This document shows, piece after piece, positions 19,975 to 28,959 of a DNA stretch of 38,672 bases. The DNA is from a virus. The stretch spans positions 1 through 38,672 of IMG/VR virus record IMGVR_UViG_3300018080_000065. The stretch is one strand, 5' to 3'. The translations under genes were made by a program, and so were the position numbers. Under the pieces are notes generated by a model that was not told the DNA's origin, ran no database searches, and was given only the letters and a program-made list of their open reading frames with translations. Numbering within the stretch: position 1 is the first letter of the stretch; every line of letters starts with the position of its first letter.

Positions 19975-20415
19975 ATGATAAAGTATGTATCTATAAATAA
20001 TATCGTAGAAAACGATAAGTATCCTTTTACTAAAGGACAAATACAACATTTCATTACTAAGAGAAAAGATAATGGTCTCTCTTCAAGTGTCAGGAAAATC
20101 GGAAGAAGAATTTATATAAGGGAGGACTTATTTGATGAATGGATTGAATCTCATTTAGAAGATGATATTAAACAAGAAACTAAAGAATTAAATACTTCAA
20201 ATAGATTGCCCATGAGTTTAGAACTATTAAAAACTGAAGAAATGGAATTTTCTATAAGAACATTAAATTGTTTAAAGTCTTTAAATATAAAAAATGCAGA
20301 AGAATTGTCTAAATTAACAAAAACTAAACTTAAAAAAATTAAAAACATGGGTAAAAGATCTATTGATGAAGTTGAAGATAAACTTGTTCAATTAGGTATA
20401 ATTTTAGGAGACTAA
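19975..20415 (+). CDS. Chimeric regulator: winged-helix HTH plus RNA polymerase alpha C-terminal domain
   Basis: A 146-residue protein with two domains. Residues 1-62 form an excisionase-like winged helix (FTKGQIQHFITKRKDNG, RKIGRRIYIREDLFDEWI), similar to the 69-residue phage protein at 7589. Residues 81-146 match the C-terminal domain of the bacterial RNA polymerase alpha subunit: MEFSIRTLNCLKSLNI corresponds to LELTVRSANCLKAE of E. coli, and KNMGKRSIDEVEDKL to PNLGKKSLTEIKDVL. The DNA-contacting residues R265, N268, N294, G296 and S299 have counterparts R95, N98, N124, G126 and S129 here, with R128 for K298. This suggests a regulator that places an alphaCTD at a chosen DNA site. It is the third gene of the recombinase cassette. 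Confidence 0.85.
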   Translation: MIKYVSINNIVENDKYPFTKGQIQHFITKRKDNGLSSSVRKIGRRIYIREDLFDEWIESHLEDDIKQETKELNTSNRLPMSLELLKTEEMEFSIRTLNCLKSLNIKNAEELSKLTKTKLKKIKNMGKRSIDEVEDKLVQLGIILGD

Positions 20416-20430
20416 AAAGGAGGAAATAAT

Positions 20431-20544
20431 ATGATCATCAGGACAATATTATCAATAGGAGCAATAATTTGGTCAGCGTGTACACCTGGTTATTTTGGAT
20501 TCTTATTAGGAATTGGTTCACTATGGGCTATTTGGGATTCTTAG
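20431..20544 (+). CDS. Tiny hydrophobic peptide (37 aa) with a strong ribosome-binding site
   Basis: A 37-residue, almost wholly hydrophobic peptide (MIIRTILSIGAIIW, then GYFGFLLGIGSLWAIW). A near-perfect AAGGAGG lies seven bases before its ATG, far better than most sites in this AT-rich window. It follows the alphaCTD gene by 15 bases and overlaps the end of the convergent ejection-protein gene by 17 nt. A single transmembrane peptide with holin-like, toxin-like or membrane-modulating action is plausible; function is not shown by sequence. Confidence 0.5.
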   Translation: MIIRTILSIGAIIWSACTPGYFGFLLGIGSLWAIWDS

Positions 20545-22249
20545 AGTCCTCATGCTTTTTAGCATTTCTGTCCATCTTTAGTAAATAAGACCTAATGGCT
20601 TTTTTGCTACCTGATTGGACCGCCTTTAAAAAGTTAGAGACATCTCTAGCTCCTTGTGGAGATGTTAACATATAGCCTCTTCCTAATTCAGCTAATTTTT
20701 TACCACCAGCCGCCACCCTCATTATTCCTTTTGGAACTCCAAGCCAACTTAACGCACCATATGTAAGAGATGATTTAATTATTTCTGGTAAGCCTAATTC
20801 GCCTACAAGTTTAAGTTTATTTTGCACTTTACTTAAGTCTTTTGATATTAGTCTTAATTTATCAAAACCTTGTTTTCCTATTTGCTTTTGTAAAACATTC
20901 GCTTTTTTAGGATTTGATATATAGGAATTGAGTTTATTTGCGTTTATAATTCCATTATCAGTAACTGACTCCATTATCTTATCAAATCTTTCAATTCTGC
21001 TAACCTGAGAAAAGTCTTTATTTGCCTCTTTAAATAAATTAGTAAAAGATTCGGGCGTTCCTTCTTCTAGAGTTTTAGTTATCTCACCCTTTAGTCCCTC
21101 ATAAAATCGCATAGTATCCAGTCTTTCACCATGTACAAATTTAGTTTGATATAAATTATTTAAATCTTTATTTATATTTCTAAATTGTTTTAAGTATTGA
21201 GAAGGAGTATAGAATCTAGTTCCTCCTTGTAACTCTCCAAATTTTTCTTTATATTTATCAACTAACTTCAAAATATCATTTTGTTCTCCTGTAGGAACTC
21301 CTCCGAATTGGATCTTATTTTCTATTTCATTGAGATAATCAGAGATTAAAACTGGTTCTATTTTATTCGTCATTTTTGAGGCTATTTTATTTACCTTTTC
21401 AAGGTTTTTTTGAGTTCTTCCGACAACATCAACTCCCTCTTCAATTTCCTTGCTTAAAGGAAGTTTCTCAACTTTAATCTTTCCTATTAAATTCTCAGAT
21501 TGATCAGATACATTTTTATATAATTCTTCTTTCCTGCTTCTAAGCACTTTTGGCTTTATGCCTCTTAGTTTATCGCTAGTTTCTTCTGCTATTTTAGGCA
21601 AATTTAATCCAGATTTTGATGTTATTGGCTTTTTAATAAGATTAGGTAATCCTTTTACAATACTTGGGCCAAAAATACCACCTATCTCAGCTATTTGTTG
21701 GGCTTGTTCTCCACCTCCTAGCTGTTTTACTGCTTCTCCAGCAGCTCCACCTGCTATTGAAGGAGCAACCATTCCTTTAAATGGTCCTCTTCCGTATATA
21801 TCTGCAATTCTTTCAGTTAGACCACTCAAAGCCTCTTCTCCGCTTCCGTAGGGGGTTCCTAGTAAGCTTTCAATTTGGGTTTTTAATTGTTCTTGACCTT
21901 CTGATCCTATTCTTTGAAACCAGTCTCCAATATTTTTTATTGTTCTAGTACCGGCGCCTTTTACCTCTCCAGGTTTTCCTTCTTCACCTAACTGTGACAA
22001 TAACTGTAAAAGCCCACCTATTCCTTTTGCTGGAGCGGATAAAAGAGAGGCAGCTCCACGGGCTCCTATCCTTCCTAATCCTTTAATCGATTCAATGCCT
22101 ACTTCGGCTGCTTGTTTAGCTTTAGTTTTTTCTTTAATGCCTTCCATAGCTTCCCAAGAAAACCCTTCATCCTGATTTACCTGAGAAGTAGCAGTAGTTA
22201 TATTTGTATCTATGCCTTGTAATGAATCCCAATTAAAAGAACTTGTCAT
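20528..22249 (-). CDS. Putative internal virion / DNA ejection protein (573 aa)
   Basis: A 573-residue protein at the place where podoviruses encode internal ejection proteins, downstream of the nozzle and two glutamine-rich companions. The first 200 residues are glycine/alanine-rich with possible amphipathic or membrane-inserting stretches (GARGAASLLSAPAKGIGGLL, PSIAGGAAGEAVKQLGGG). The middle (residues 220-500) is strongly charged and helical. Another Gly/Ala segment lies near 495-520. This alternation of membrane-prone and coiled-coil segments is typical of proteins that form a trans-envelope channel. No lysozyme motif is visible. Its ATG overlaps the upstream stop (ATGA). Confidence 0.6.
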   Translation of the reverse strand: MTSSFNWDSLQGIDTNITTATSQVNQDEGFSWEAMEGIKEKTKAKQAAEVGIESIKGLGRIGARGAASLLSAPAKGIGGLLQLLSQLGEEGKPGEVKGAGTRTIKNIGDWFQRIGSEGQEQLKTQIESLLGTPYGSGEEALSGLTERIADIYGRGPFKGMVAPSIAGGAAGEAVKQLGGGEQAQQIAEIGGIFGPSIVKGLPNLIKKPITSKSGLNLPKIAEETSDKLRGIKPKVLRSRKEELYKNVSDQSENLIGKIKVEKLPLSKEIEEGVDVVGRTQKNLEKVNKIASKMTNKIEPVLISDYLNEIENKIQFGGVPTGEQNDILKLVDKYKEKFGELQGGTRFYTPSQYLKQFRNINKDLNNLYQTKFVHGERLDTMRFYEGLKGEITKTLEEGTPESFTNLFKEANKDFSQVSRIERFDKIMESVTDNGIINANKLNSYISNPKKANVLQKQIGKQGFDKLRLISKDLSKVQNKLKLVGELGLPEIIKSSLTYGALSWLGVPKGIMRVAAGGKKLAELGRGYMLTSPQGARDVSNFLKAVQSGSKKAIRSYLLKMDRNAKKHEDSKNPK

Positions 22250-23391
22250 TTTATTAAACTCCCACCTGCTTCGATAGCTTGTTTTACTAAATTTTTAGGA
22301 ACTTGCTTTATATCTCCAGTTGGAGATAACATCCATATATTTCCAGCTTCTGGTCTTCTTCCAGTTATTCTTTCTTTAGCAATATCCATTGCCTGAGAGC
22401 CAAAAGATGATATATTTCCTTCTTTAATATCCATGATTTTTTTTGTTAAATCTTTAATTTGTTGATCTACAAATGGCTTTAATTGTCTATCAACTTCTCT
22501 TGCAATACGAGCGGGAGGTTCTCTTCCTGCTTTAGCATAAGCATCTAATAATCTGTCTGTTATTTCGACTTTTTTCTTATTTTTTTCTAAATCAAATTTT
22601 TGGGCTTCTAAAATTATTTGATTGTTCTCTGGGCTTTTCAATGGTGATTCAAGAGCTGATAGTAAGTTTTTCTCAATAAACTGATTCAATCTAGATCCAG
22701 AAGGAAGCGATTTTAGATCAGCTACAAAAGCATCTTTAACAGCTGACTTTAGTTCATTTGCAGAAGCTGTAGCTATATATTCAGGCGGTATTTTATTTGA
22801 AAAAACTTCGGACGCTAAGTTTCTTAACGACCCAAGATCTTTAGAGTTTAATACATTTCCGATTCTTAAAAGATTTACTTCTTGGTTTGGGATACTATTT
22901 CTTAATGTATCAACTTCTTTAAAAAATGGCTCATTAGATTGATACGCTCTTTTTTCTTGGGCTAATTCTCTTTGTTGTTCCATTTTTTGTTGTGTTAATT
23001 GATTTTGTTGCAACATACTAGCTAATTGCGGATTTCTTTGAGCAATTGCAGCCAATTGTTGCATATTATATTGAGGAGTTGCGCTTTGAGCTTGTTGTTG
23101 CTCTTGCTGTGCTTTTTGAACTGATGCGTTCCACATAAAATTTACTTGTTCAGGATCAACCATTTCGCCAGTTTCGTTTTCATATTGTTTTAGAACATCT
23201 AGAAAATTGTTCCTAAAACCTTCATCATTAGCAAAGTCTTGTGCAGATTTAATATTTTGAGACCCTTGAGGATTAAGTATATTTTTAAGTTGTTCATTAG
23301 CGCTTCTAATCTTTAAGGCCTCTCCTAGAGCCGCTCCTAAACTACTCAACCCTTGACCTAATCCAGAATCATAAGTTAATTTAGTAACCAT
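22246..23391 (-). CDS. Putative internal virion protein, glutamine-rich coiled coil (381 aa)
   Basis: A 381-residue helical protein. After a glycine-rich start (LGQGLSSLGAALGEALKIRS), residues about 105-160 are extremely glutamine-rich (QKAQQEQQQAQSATPQYNMQ), followed by long charged helices. It lies between a 163-residue Q/L/S-rich protein and the 573-residue ejection protein with 1- and 4-nt junctions, so the three form a compact ejection module like those of P22-type podoviruses (gp7, gp20, gp16 by position). No sequence match to those proteins is claimed. Confidence 0.55.
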   Translation of the reverse strand: MVTKLTYDSGLGQGLSSLGAALGEALKIRSANEQLKNILNPQGSQNIKSAQDFANDEGFRNNFLDVLKQYENETGEMVDPEQVNFMWNASVQKAQQEQQQAQSATPQYNMQQLAAIAQRNPQLASMLQQNQLTQQKMEQQRELAQEKRAYQSNEPFFKEVDTLRNSIPNQEVNLLRIGNVLNSKDLGSLRNLASEVFSNKIPPEYIATASANELKSAVKDAFVADLKSLPSGSRLNQFIEKNLLSALESPLKSPENNQIILEAQKFDLEKNKKKVEITDRLLDAYAKAGREPPARIAREVDRQLKPFVDQQIKDLTKKIMDIKEGNISSFGSQAMDIAKERITGRRPEAGNIWMLSPTGDIKQVPKNLVKQAIEAGGSLIK

Positions 23392-23392
23392 T

Positions 23393-23884
23393 TTATATTC
23401 CTCCTAAAAATCCACCACCTAATTTACCAAGCATATCTATAATATTGCCTAAAATACCTTGTTGCTCATGTATCATTGGTGAAAAAGTTCGTTGTCCTGC
23501 TACACCACCTAATCCTTGCAACGCACTTAATTGTCTGTTTTGACCTAAGTTATATTGGTTCATTAATTGAGAACCTAATGATGTACTTAGATCTGTAGCA
23601 CTTTGTGATAAAGCTTGATTTAAAGCAGATGATCCTGTTTCATCTAATCCCATAAATTGTTCTTTTATTCCAGGAATTATTTGTCTTTGCAATAACTGTT
23701 GAGAAGGATCAACAAAAGACTGTTGAAACATATTTTGAAATTGTTGTTGATTTTGTGGCTGAGCCATTTTACTAAAACCACCCATTGCCTGGCTTAGATA
23801 ATTTTGTTGTTCTGGCGAAAGCAAATCTAAATTTCCTTTATTTTCTACGCCTCCTAAAAGTGTCTGTCCTATAATTACCTCCAT
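23393..23884 (-). CDS. Putative internal virion protein (163 aa)
   Basis: A 163-residue protein rich in Q, L, S and G, with helical stretches (PQNQQQFQNMFQQSFVDPSQ, SALNQALSQSATDLSTSLGS) and a C-terminal glycine-rich hydrophobic tail (NIIDMLGKLGGGFLGGI) that could insert into membrane. By size and place it could correspond to the first ejection protein of podoviruses. The call is positional; no family motif is recognised. Confidence 0.5.
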   Translation of the reverse strand: MEVIIGQTLLGGVENKGNLDLLSPEQQNYLSQAMGGFSKMAQPQNQQQFQNMFQQSFVDPSQQLLQRQIIPGIKEQFMGLDETGSSALNQALSQSATDLSTSLGSQLMNQYNLGQNRQLSALQGLGGVAGQRTFSPMIHEQQGILGNIIDMLGKLGGGFLGGI

Positions 23885-23914
23885 GCAACTTTATGTATAA
23901 TGTGTTGCTCATTA

Positions 23915-24418
23915 TTAGCTAGCTATAGCTTCTTTTTTAATTTCTTCTTTTTTCTCTTTCATTTTAGCTGATGGATCATATTCCATTAATATCTGCTTAG
24001 AAGGAGAAAAACCATATCTCATACTATGCTTAGGATAAGGAGTTAACCAAAAAACTTTATTTAATTTTGCTTTGTTACGAATCGCCATAACATGATCTAT
24101 AAGTTTCTTTACTGCTTGTCCTCTACCCCAATAATCTTTGTCTACTGAATATGTTTGTATGATAATATCCTTTGATAAAGGATCAATTGTTAACCAAACA
24201 AACCCTTTAACTAAATTTTCAGTATCAGCTAATATATAAACATGATTAAATGGGTTTAATTTAATTCCCTCTTCTCCCTGCATTAATAAGTTTAGCTGTT
24301 GATATTTATAAAATTCTTCAACAGAGTAGGTTCTATGCCTAACCTGTTCTACTAAATAGTTTGGTAAATGCTCAATGGTAAATATTCTTACCCATCTGAG
24401 TTCTTCTATTTTTTTCAT
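23915..24418 (-). CDS. GNAT-family acetyltransferase
   Basis: A 167-residue protein with a GNAT fold. Strand-helix segments lead to the acetyl-CoA loop SVDKDYWGRGQAVKKLIDHV (Q/R-x-x-G-x-G/A-like WGRGQA) and to a late strand FWLTPYPKHSMRYGF. GNAT proteins occur between tail and ejection genes in several podoviruses, where they may acetylate a host or virion target. I prefer the start at 24418 (AGGA upstream) over an in-frame start at 24445, which would overlap the upstream gene. The C-terminal tail is lysine/glutamate-rich. Confidence 0.8.
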   Translation of the reverse strand: MKKIEELRWVRIFTIEHLPNYLVEQVRHRTYSVEEFYKYQQLNLLMQGEEGIKLNPFNHVYILADTENLVKGFVWLTIDPLSKDIIIQTYSVDKDYWGRGQAVKKLIDHVMAIRNKAKLNKVFWLTPYPKHSMRYGFSPSKQILMEYDPSAKMKEKKEEIKKEAIAS

Positions 24419-24425
24419 ATTTTTC

Positions 24426-24974
24426 CTATTCGGATTCAATCCCAATATATTTAAGATAAACTATTAAACGGCCAGACGCTGGTACTGCTAGATTTGTTGT
24501 AGCAGCTCCTGATCCTATTGACCAAATCTCACCTTGATATGTATTGGGTATTGCGTTAATAACTAAATTTGTTTTTCCTGCTCCAAATGATATGTTTGAA
24601 GCTTGTACTGTTCCTACAAAAGGCATTCCTTCTGAAAAAGTTACTAAATAGGGCAATTCTAAGTATAAGCTTCCCCCAGCGGTTGTCGATGTCCATGTAA
24701 TATCAGCAAAAACTTCAGTATAAATTCCTTGTCTAATAGACCATCCATATTGACTAGTGTAAGTAAATGTTCCTGGAGCTGTTCCATTAAGTGTTGGTAG
24801 CCATTGTGATTGATCTATATCTGCATTATTCCGTATGTAACCATTTATGTTATCTGTAAGGTTTTCATACATTCCCTGTAATTCATACACTAAATCACGA
24901 AGATATCTATCTAGATCTTCATCATTTTTATAATCTACTCTTAAAGGTAAAGTTATATTTGATGGTAAGCTCAT
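24426..24974 (-). CDS. Tail-associated structural protein with beta-sandwich tip (182 aa)
   Basis: A 182-residue protein. A helical N-terminus (DEDLDRYLRDLVYELQGMYE) is followed by a beta-rich domain with alternating hydrophobics (WSIRQGIYTEVFADITW, GRLIVYLKYIGIES). The helix-then-beta-tip arrangement is common in short tail fibres or needle-like accessory proteins that attach by their N-terminus. It shares one base with the nozzle-like gene upstream, implying translation together. No specific family is recognised. Confidence 0.6.
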   Translation of the reverse strand: MSLPSNITLPLRVDYKNDEDLDRYLRDLVYELQGMYENLTDNINGYIRNNADIDQSQWLPTLNGTAPGTFTYTSQYGWSIRQGIYTEVFADITWTSTTAGGSLYLELPYLVTFSEGMPFVGTVQASNISFGAGKTNLVINAIPNTYQGEIWSIGSGAATTNLAVPASGRLIVYLKYIGIESE

Positions 24975-27130
24975 TAGTTTGTTGTTCTCCTTCCTATTGG
25001 TATAAACTTAGGAGAAAAACCGTGAATTCTAAATGGACGGTTTATTCCTTCTGAGCTGAATTTCATAATATGCTGGAATCCAACTCCTCCCGCATATACT
25101 CTTTTCCATGTCTTAGTTTTAAAAAACAATTTTTTATAAACCCCGCCACCATTTGAGAATACATTGAAACTTGTTCCGTCTATTCCGTCTAATGTAAAAT
25201 TATTAGAATCTACTACTGTCACGGTGTAAGAAGTAGAGCTTTCACCACTATTTATTTCTTCCATTCCTTCAACCCCATAAATATATATCTCATCACCTGT
25301 TGATAGGCCATGGTTGGGCGCTTCTAGGCTTACAGGATTAGTATTAGTAGCTCCTATTATTTTAGTAATAAAATGTAAATTTGGTAAGAAATCTATTTGT
25401 CTTGTTATATATGGTGATTGATCAGTATCTTTATAAAAACTAACTGATCCTTTTGTCCTAACATCTGTATCAAAATAAATGTCTACATATTGAAATCTAG
25501 CTTCCTTGTTTTGATCTTTATAAGGATTCCATCCAGCAGTTATAAATTCTGAATCTATTGATGATCCATCATCAGAAGTTCCTGATTCTAACTGATATAT
25601 TGATCCAAATATGTCTCCTCCTAAAAAGATTTCTTGGTTATCTAAAAAGAAATAAGACAGTAAAGTCTCGTCACTAAACTCATCTAGTGATTTATCAAGA
25701 TTATTAGCTAACGTGAAATCATCTAAAGTATAATCTATAGATAAATTTCCATATCCTAAACAATTCATATCTATTTTATAAGTAGAAAAGGCACCTGAAT
25801 CATCGTCATAAATCAAAGCTGATTCATTTTCAGTACTAGATGTATCCTTTTTATTATATAGCGTCCACCATCTCTTTTCATTATAACTTCTTTCGCAAAA
25901 AACCTTTTCAAATTCGTTTACATTAATCTCATCTATACAAAAATCGCTAATTCTTTCGTCTATTCTTCTTGTTTCTACTCCATCTGTAGCTGTAATTCCT
26001 CTTATTCCTAAAGATGTAGCATATCTATCATAACCAACAGATGCCATTTTTCCTTCAGCAGCTCTAAAATTATTTATTCTCTGCCATTTAAACGCCCTAT
26101 TAGGATCGGAAGTCGGAGTTAATGACCAAACAGAATTGCTGAAAAAGACAATTATTTGATTTTGCAATTGTCTAGCCGAGATGATCTGGTCGCCAGTTGC
26201 AGCATCCGTAAATCCTCCTCCTCCTGCTACTACGTCATTCCAATTTCCTGGATTTTGCTTAGCGCACCATCTAGCCCGCTGAGGATTGTATGTAGTAGCT
26301 CCCGTAGAAGCATTATATTCATATGTTCCCAGTACTATAAGACGTTGTCCTAAAGAAAAAATTAATTTACCACCATCTAAAATTCTCTGTACTGCTGGAG
26401 CGGCTGGACTTAATACTGGATTAAATGCAGTTGTAGCCGTAGTACTTACTGTAGAATCATAGTATCGAATGCCATCTACAGTGGCAGCTCCACCTGGAGT
26501 TCCGGCTTTACCATTAGTAAAATATAACCTATTAGTTCCGCCGCCCGACTGCCAATTAGCTGACCATATAAAATCATATTCATCACCACTCAATATATCA
26601 GCTAGATCGAGTTGCACAAATATAGCAGGAGTAGCTGCTGTATTAAGTCTATATGCTCTTTTTGTATTAAAGGCTATTGTAGTTTTTCCTCCAGCTGCTT
26701 CTATATACCTAGTGATTCCCATTACTCTATCTGTAGTATCATCTATTAGAGCTGATGTGCCAGCTCCTGCATAAGGAGTTAAACTTGTTGTATCAATTCC
26801 CAGGGCGAATGTTGTTGGACTTAAAACTGTTATTGTAAATATCTTGTTATTTACTTCGGTCATTCCTAAAACTGAGTCAATATAGACCTTATCTCCAGTT
26901 GTATAACCGTGAATACCTGTGGTAACAACTCCATTGCTAGCGTTTGTTATATCAGAAATAGCTATACCAGCTGCCATCGGCTCTAAATCAGCAAATTTTG
27001 TAAAACCTTCTCGCTTTTGAAGATACCCATGTTTTATATGTATATTATCTAATACACTAAATGAATCAGCAGGAGCTATCCAAGGCTCCATATCGGTATC
27101 TAAGCCAGTTTTAAATGGAGAAATATTCAT
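24974..27130 (-). CDS. Tail nozzle-like protein (718 aa)
   Basis: A 718-residue protein beginning ISPFKTGLDTDMEPWIAPAD and SVLDNIHIKHGYLQKREGF, a start pattern common to podovirus hub/nozzle proteins (P22 gp10-like or T7 gp12-like by role). The centre has beta-propeller-like strands (GQRLIVLGTYEYN, NQIIVFFSNSVWSLTPT). Two copies of an E1-FCCH-like beta domain are present, one near residues 60-125 and one near 590-660. The role would be to close the tail tube and hold fibres. It lies downstream of the adaptor-like gene, as expected for the tail module. Confidence 0.7.
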   Translation of the reverse strand: MNISPFKTGLDTDMEPWIAPADSFSVLDNIHIKHGYLQKREGFTKFADLEPMAAGIAISDITNASNGVVTTGIHGYTTGDKVYIDSVLGMTEVNNKIFTITVLSPTTFALGIDTTSLTPYAGAGTSALIDDTTDRVMGITRYIEAAGGKTTIAFNTKRAYRLNTAATPAIFVQLDLADILSGDEYDFIWSANWQSGGGTNRLYFTNGKAGTPGGAATVDGIRYYDSTVSTTATTAFNPVLSPAAPAVQRILDGGKLIFSLGQRLIVLGTYEYNASTGATTYNPQRARWCAKQNPGNWNDVVAGGGGFTDAATGDQIISARQLQNQIIVFFSNSVWSLTPTSDPNRAFKWQRINNFRAAEGKMASVGYDRYATSLGIRGITATDGVETRRIDERISDFCIDEINVNEFEKVFCERSYNEKRWWTLYNKKDTSSTENESALIYDDDSGAFSTYKIDMNCLGYGNLSIDYTLDDFTLANNLDKSLDEFSDETLLSYFFLDNQEIFLGGDIFGSIYQLESGTSDDGSSIDSEFITAGWNPYKDQNKEARFQYVDIYFDTDVRTKGSVSFYKDTDQSPYITRQIDFLPNLHFITKIIGATNTNPVSLEAPNHGLSTGDEIYIYGVEGMEEINSGESSTSYTVTVVDSNNFTLDGIDGTSFNVFSNGGGVYKKLFFKTKTWKRVYAGGVGFQHIMKFSSEGINRPFRIHGFSPKFIPIGRRTTN

Positions 27131-27139
27131 TTTAAATCC

Positions 27140-27670
27140 TCAATTTCCTATTGCAATATAATATCCAGCTTCACCTGCTGGAGAAACAGCAGTAAACTTA
27201 TTTACTGTTAATAATGTTGGTTTAATTACATTAGTAGGCTGCGCAGTATTAGTTCCAACTGGAATAACTACCCAGCAAGCATTAGGAAAAGGAGTTGTAA
27301 AAGTATTAATTAAACCTGCGCCGTTAGCATTACAAGGCCCCCATTTTATAATAATTCCACCAGGAAGATTAGATGATCCCGTAGCCGCTCCTATAGGAAG
27401 ACCAGTAGTCATTTGTATCACATTAGAAGAAGGATCTATAAAATAAGCTTGAGGGTTTCCCGCTGCATCTTGCTTTGAATATAAGATTACACTATCAGCT
27501 ATTGCAGTTGGGTCAGAAGCTATCGCTAAAGCATCCCTATCAGCAAGATTCAAAGCCTGCGGCAAAAAAGTTGAATCGGCTGTTTCGATTGCATCCCAAT
27601 TAGGAGTTATTACATCTCCTAAATTTCTTATTTTTGTTGATCCCTGGGGCAAAGTTTTATCCCAAGCCAT
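27140..27670 (-). CDS. Tail fibre protein with gp53-like C-terminal domain (176 aa)
   Basis: A 176-residue protein starting MAWDKTLPQGSTKIRNLGDV, a common N-terminus of short phage fibres (one turn predicting the attachment helix: PNWDAIETADSTF). The C-terminal 80 residues (PGGIIIKWGP, FTTPFPNACWVVIPVGT) match the tip domain of gp53-like fibres, in which G..I.WG...F...F......V is typical. It sits between adaptor-like and nozzle-like genes, so it probably attaches to the tail neck. Confidence 0.7.
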   Translation of the reverse strand: MAWDKTLPQGSTKIRNLGDVITPNWDAIETADSTFLPQALNLADRDALAIASDPTAIADSVILYSKQDAAGNPQAYFIDPSSNVIQMTTGLPIGAATGSSNLPGGIIIKWGPCNANGAGLINTFTTPFPNACWVVIPVGTNTAQPTNVIKPTLLTVNKFTAVSPAGEAGYYIAIGN

Positions 27671-27687
27671 AATTCCCTCATTGTTTG

Positions 27688-28584
27688 TTAAAAGTTAGGC
27701 ATAGCCCTTGTATTTAATAAATCTTGTTCTGTTCTTGTTAGTATATATCTCACCTGTTCTTTATATAACGCAGTTGTCTCTGCATATGCATCATTCTCTC
27801 CATAATCAGAGAAAATATCTCTAGAAGCTCCGTATGCTATACATGGACCCCATTCATTTAAGTCAGGAGTATCTGTTGCGTTCACAAAGGCCGTTACAAT
27901 TTTATAACCAGACATTTTAATAACATAAGTCTGATCAGGCACTGGATATAATTGAAATTGATTGTTAAAATATAAGATCGCCTCTGGCCTATTAGATTTG
28001 AATAATACATAATTTAAGTATATATCTTGCCCAGAGGAAGGAGCGGCATTAAATGTAACTGATACTACACCTGTGCTATAGTTAATGGTCGCTGTACCAC
28101 CGTCTGACCCTGTGAGATCAATATCAGAGGTTGTGTAAGTCGTTGTTGTGTCTTCAAATGTTTCTGTATTATCAGAAATAGTTAAAGTGGACGGATAAAT
28201 AGGGAATCCGCTAATAGTTGTACTAAAAGTAACGGTAGCTCCATCACCCGTCCAAGGAGTAGAAAATGTATATTGAAGAGGATTTTCCTCTTCAAATTTA
28301 GCTCTATCTTGGTACCAAAGCATCGATAAGTTATTTACAGTAGCTGGCGGTTCGTAATTAGTATATGTTGTATCCGGAACATCATAAGTAGCTTGATTCG
28401 CTATAGTTTGAAATTCATAATACGTATGTTTCTGTTCGAGCTTTACTTCTGCTGGAAATGTATATAAATAATATTTATTTATATAATCATCTAGTTGATT
28501 GTTTGATAAATCGTCTTCACTAAATCTGCCAGTTACTTGTCTAACTTTTTGACGTATTTCTGCTAAAGTCCAAAGATGGCTCAT
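27688..28584 (-). CDS. Head-tail adaptor-like protein (298 aa)
   Basis: A 298-residue protein. The helical N-terminus (MSHLWTLAEIRQKVRQVTGR, SNNQLDDYINKYYLYTFPAE) and the C-terminal helices (CIAYGASRDIFSDYGENDAY, ETTALYKEQVRYILTR) resemble the helical-bundle adaptor of podoviruses (gp4 of P22, gp11 of T7). Between them, a beta insert (TWTGDGATVTFSTTISG-like, residues about 105-200) is predicted. The adaptor docks beneath the portal. The role is inferred from fold pattern and from its place between capsid and nozzle genes. Confidence 0.6.
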   Translation of the reverse strand: MSHLWTLAEIRQKVRQVTGRFSEDDLSNNQLDDYINKYYLYTFPAEVKLEQKHTYYEFQTIANQATYDVPDTTYTNYEPPATVNNLSMLWYQDRAKFEEENPLQYTFSTPWTGDGATVTFSTTISGFPIYPSTLTISDNTETFEDTTTTYTTSDIDLTGSDGGTATINYSTGVVSVTFNAAPSSGQDIYLNYVLFKSNRPEAILYFNNQFQLYPVPDQTYVIKMSGYKIVTAFVNATDTPDLNEWGPCIAYGASRDIFSDYGENDAYAETTALYKEQVRYILTRTEQDLLNTRAMPNF

Positions 28585-28585
28585 T

Positions 28586-28945
28586 TTATCCTCCGTATAC
28601 TTGTCTCATTTGAAACCTAGGATTTCTTCCTATTAGTTTTTTAGTCAACCCTCCAACTCCATCAGGACGCCAATCCCAAATAGGCGTAGTTCTTGACTCT
28701 ATCCAATGCGCAATAAATCTAGGAAGTTTATATTTACCCCCATGAAATAGCGTAAAATTATGGTTTCTTTTTGAATTTCCATAAGGAAATCTATGAGAGA
28801 GACCAGGTTCTTCAATATTCATGAACTCAAATTCACAGATCTCCCGAAGGAATTTTTCTTCCTTTTCATCCGCTGGTTGCTTACCAATGATAGGCAACTT
28901 TTGAAGGGATTCTAACTTTACTTTTTGATGTTCTAATTGACTCAT
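28586..28945 (-). CDS. Hypothetical structural-module protein (119 aa)
   Basis: A 119-residue protein rich in R, K, F and W (GLSHRFPYGNSKRNHNFTLF, then KLPRFIAHWIESRTTPIWDW). No membrane span or known motif. It is the first gene after a strong terminator and is preceded by ACGCGAGGATA, the same leader as the portal and a fibre gene, so it probably opens the tail operon. It ends one base before the adaptor-like gene starts. Function unknown. Confidence 0.65.
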   Translation of the reverse strand: MSQLEHQKVKLESLQKLPIIGKQPADEKEEKFLREICEFEFMNIEEPGLSHRFPYGNSKRNHNFTLFHGGKYKLPRFIAHWIESRTTPIWDWRPDGVGGLTKKLIGRNPRFQMRQVYGG

Positions 28946-28948
28946 TTT

Positions 28949-28959
28949 TATCCTCGCGT
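28949..28959 (-). promoter_or_regulatory. CGCGAGGA-type leader / extended ribosome-binding site (gene at 28945)
   Basis: ACGCGAGGATA read leftward, four bases before the ATG at 28945 and directly after the terminator hairpin. Identical over 11 bases to the leader of the fibre gene at 17798. Confidence 0.6.
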
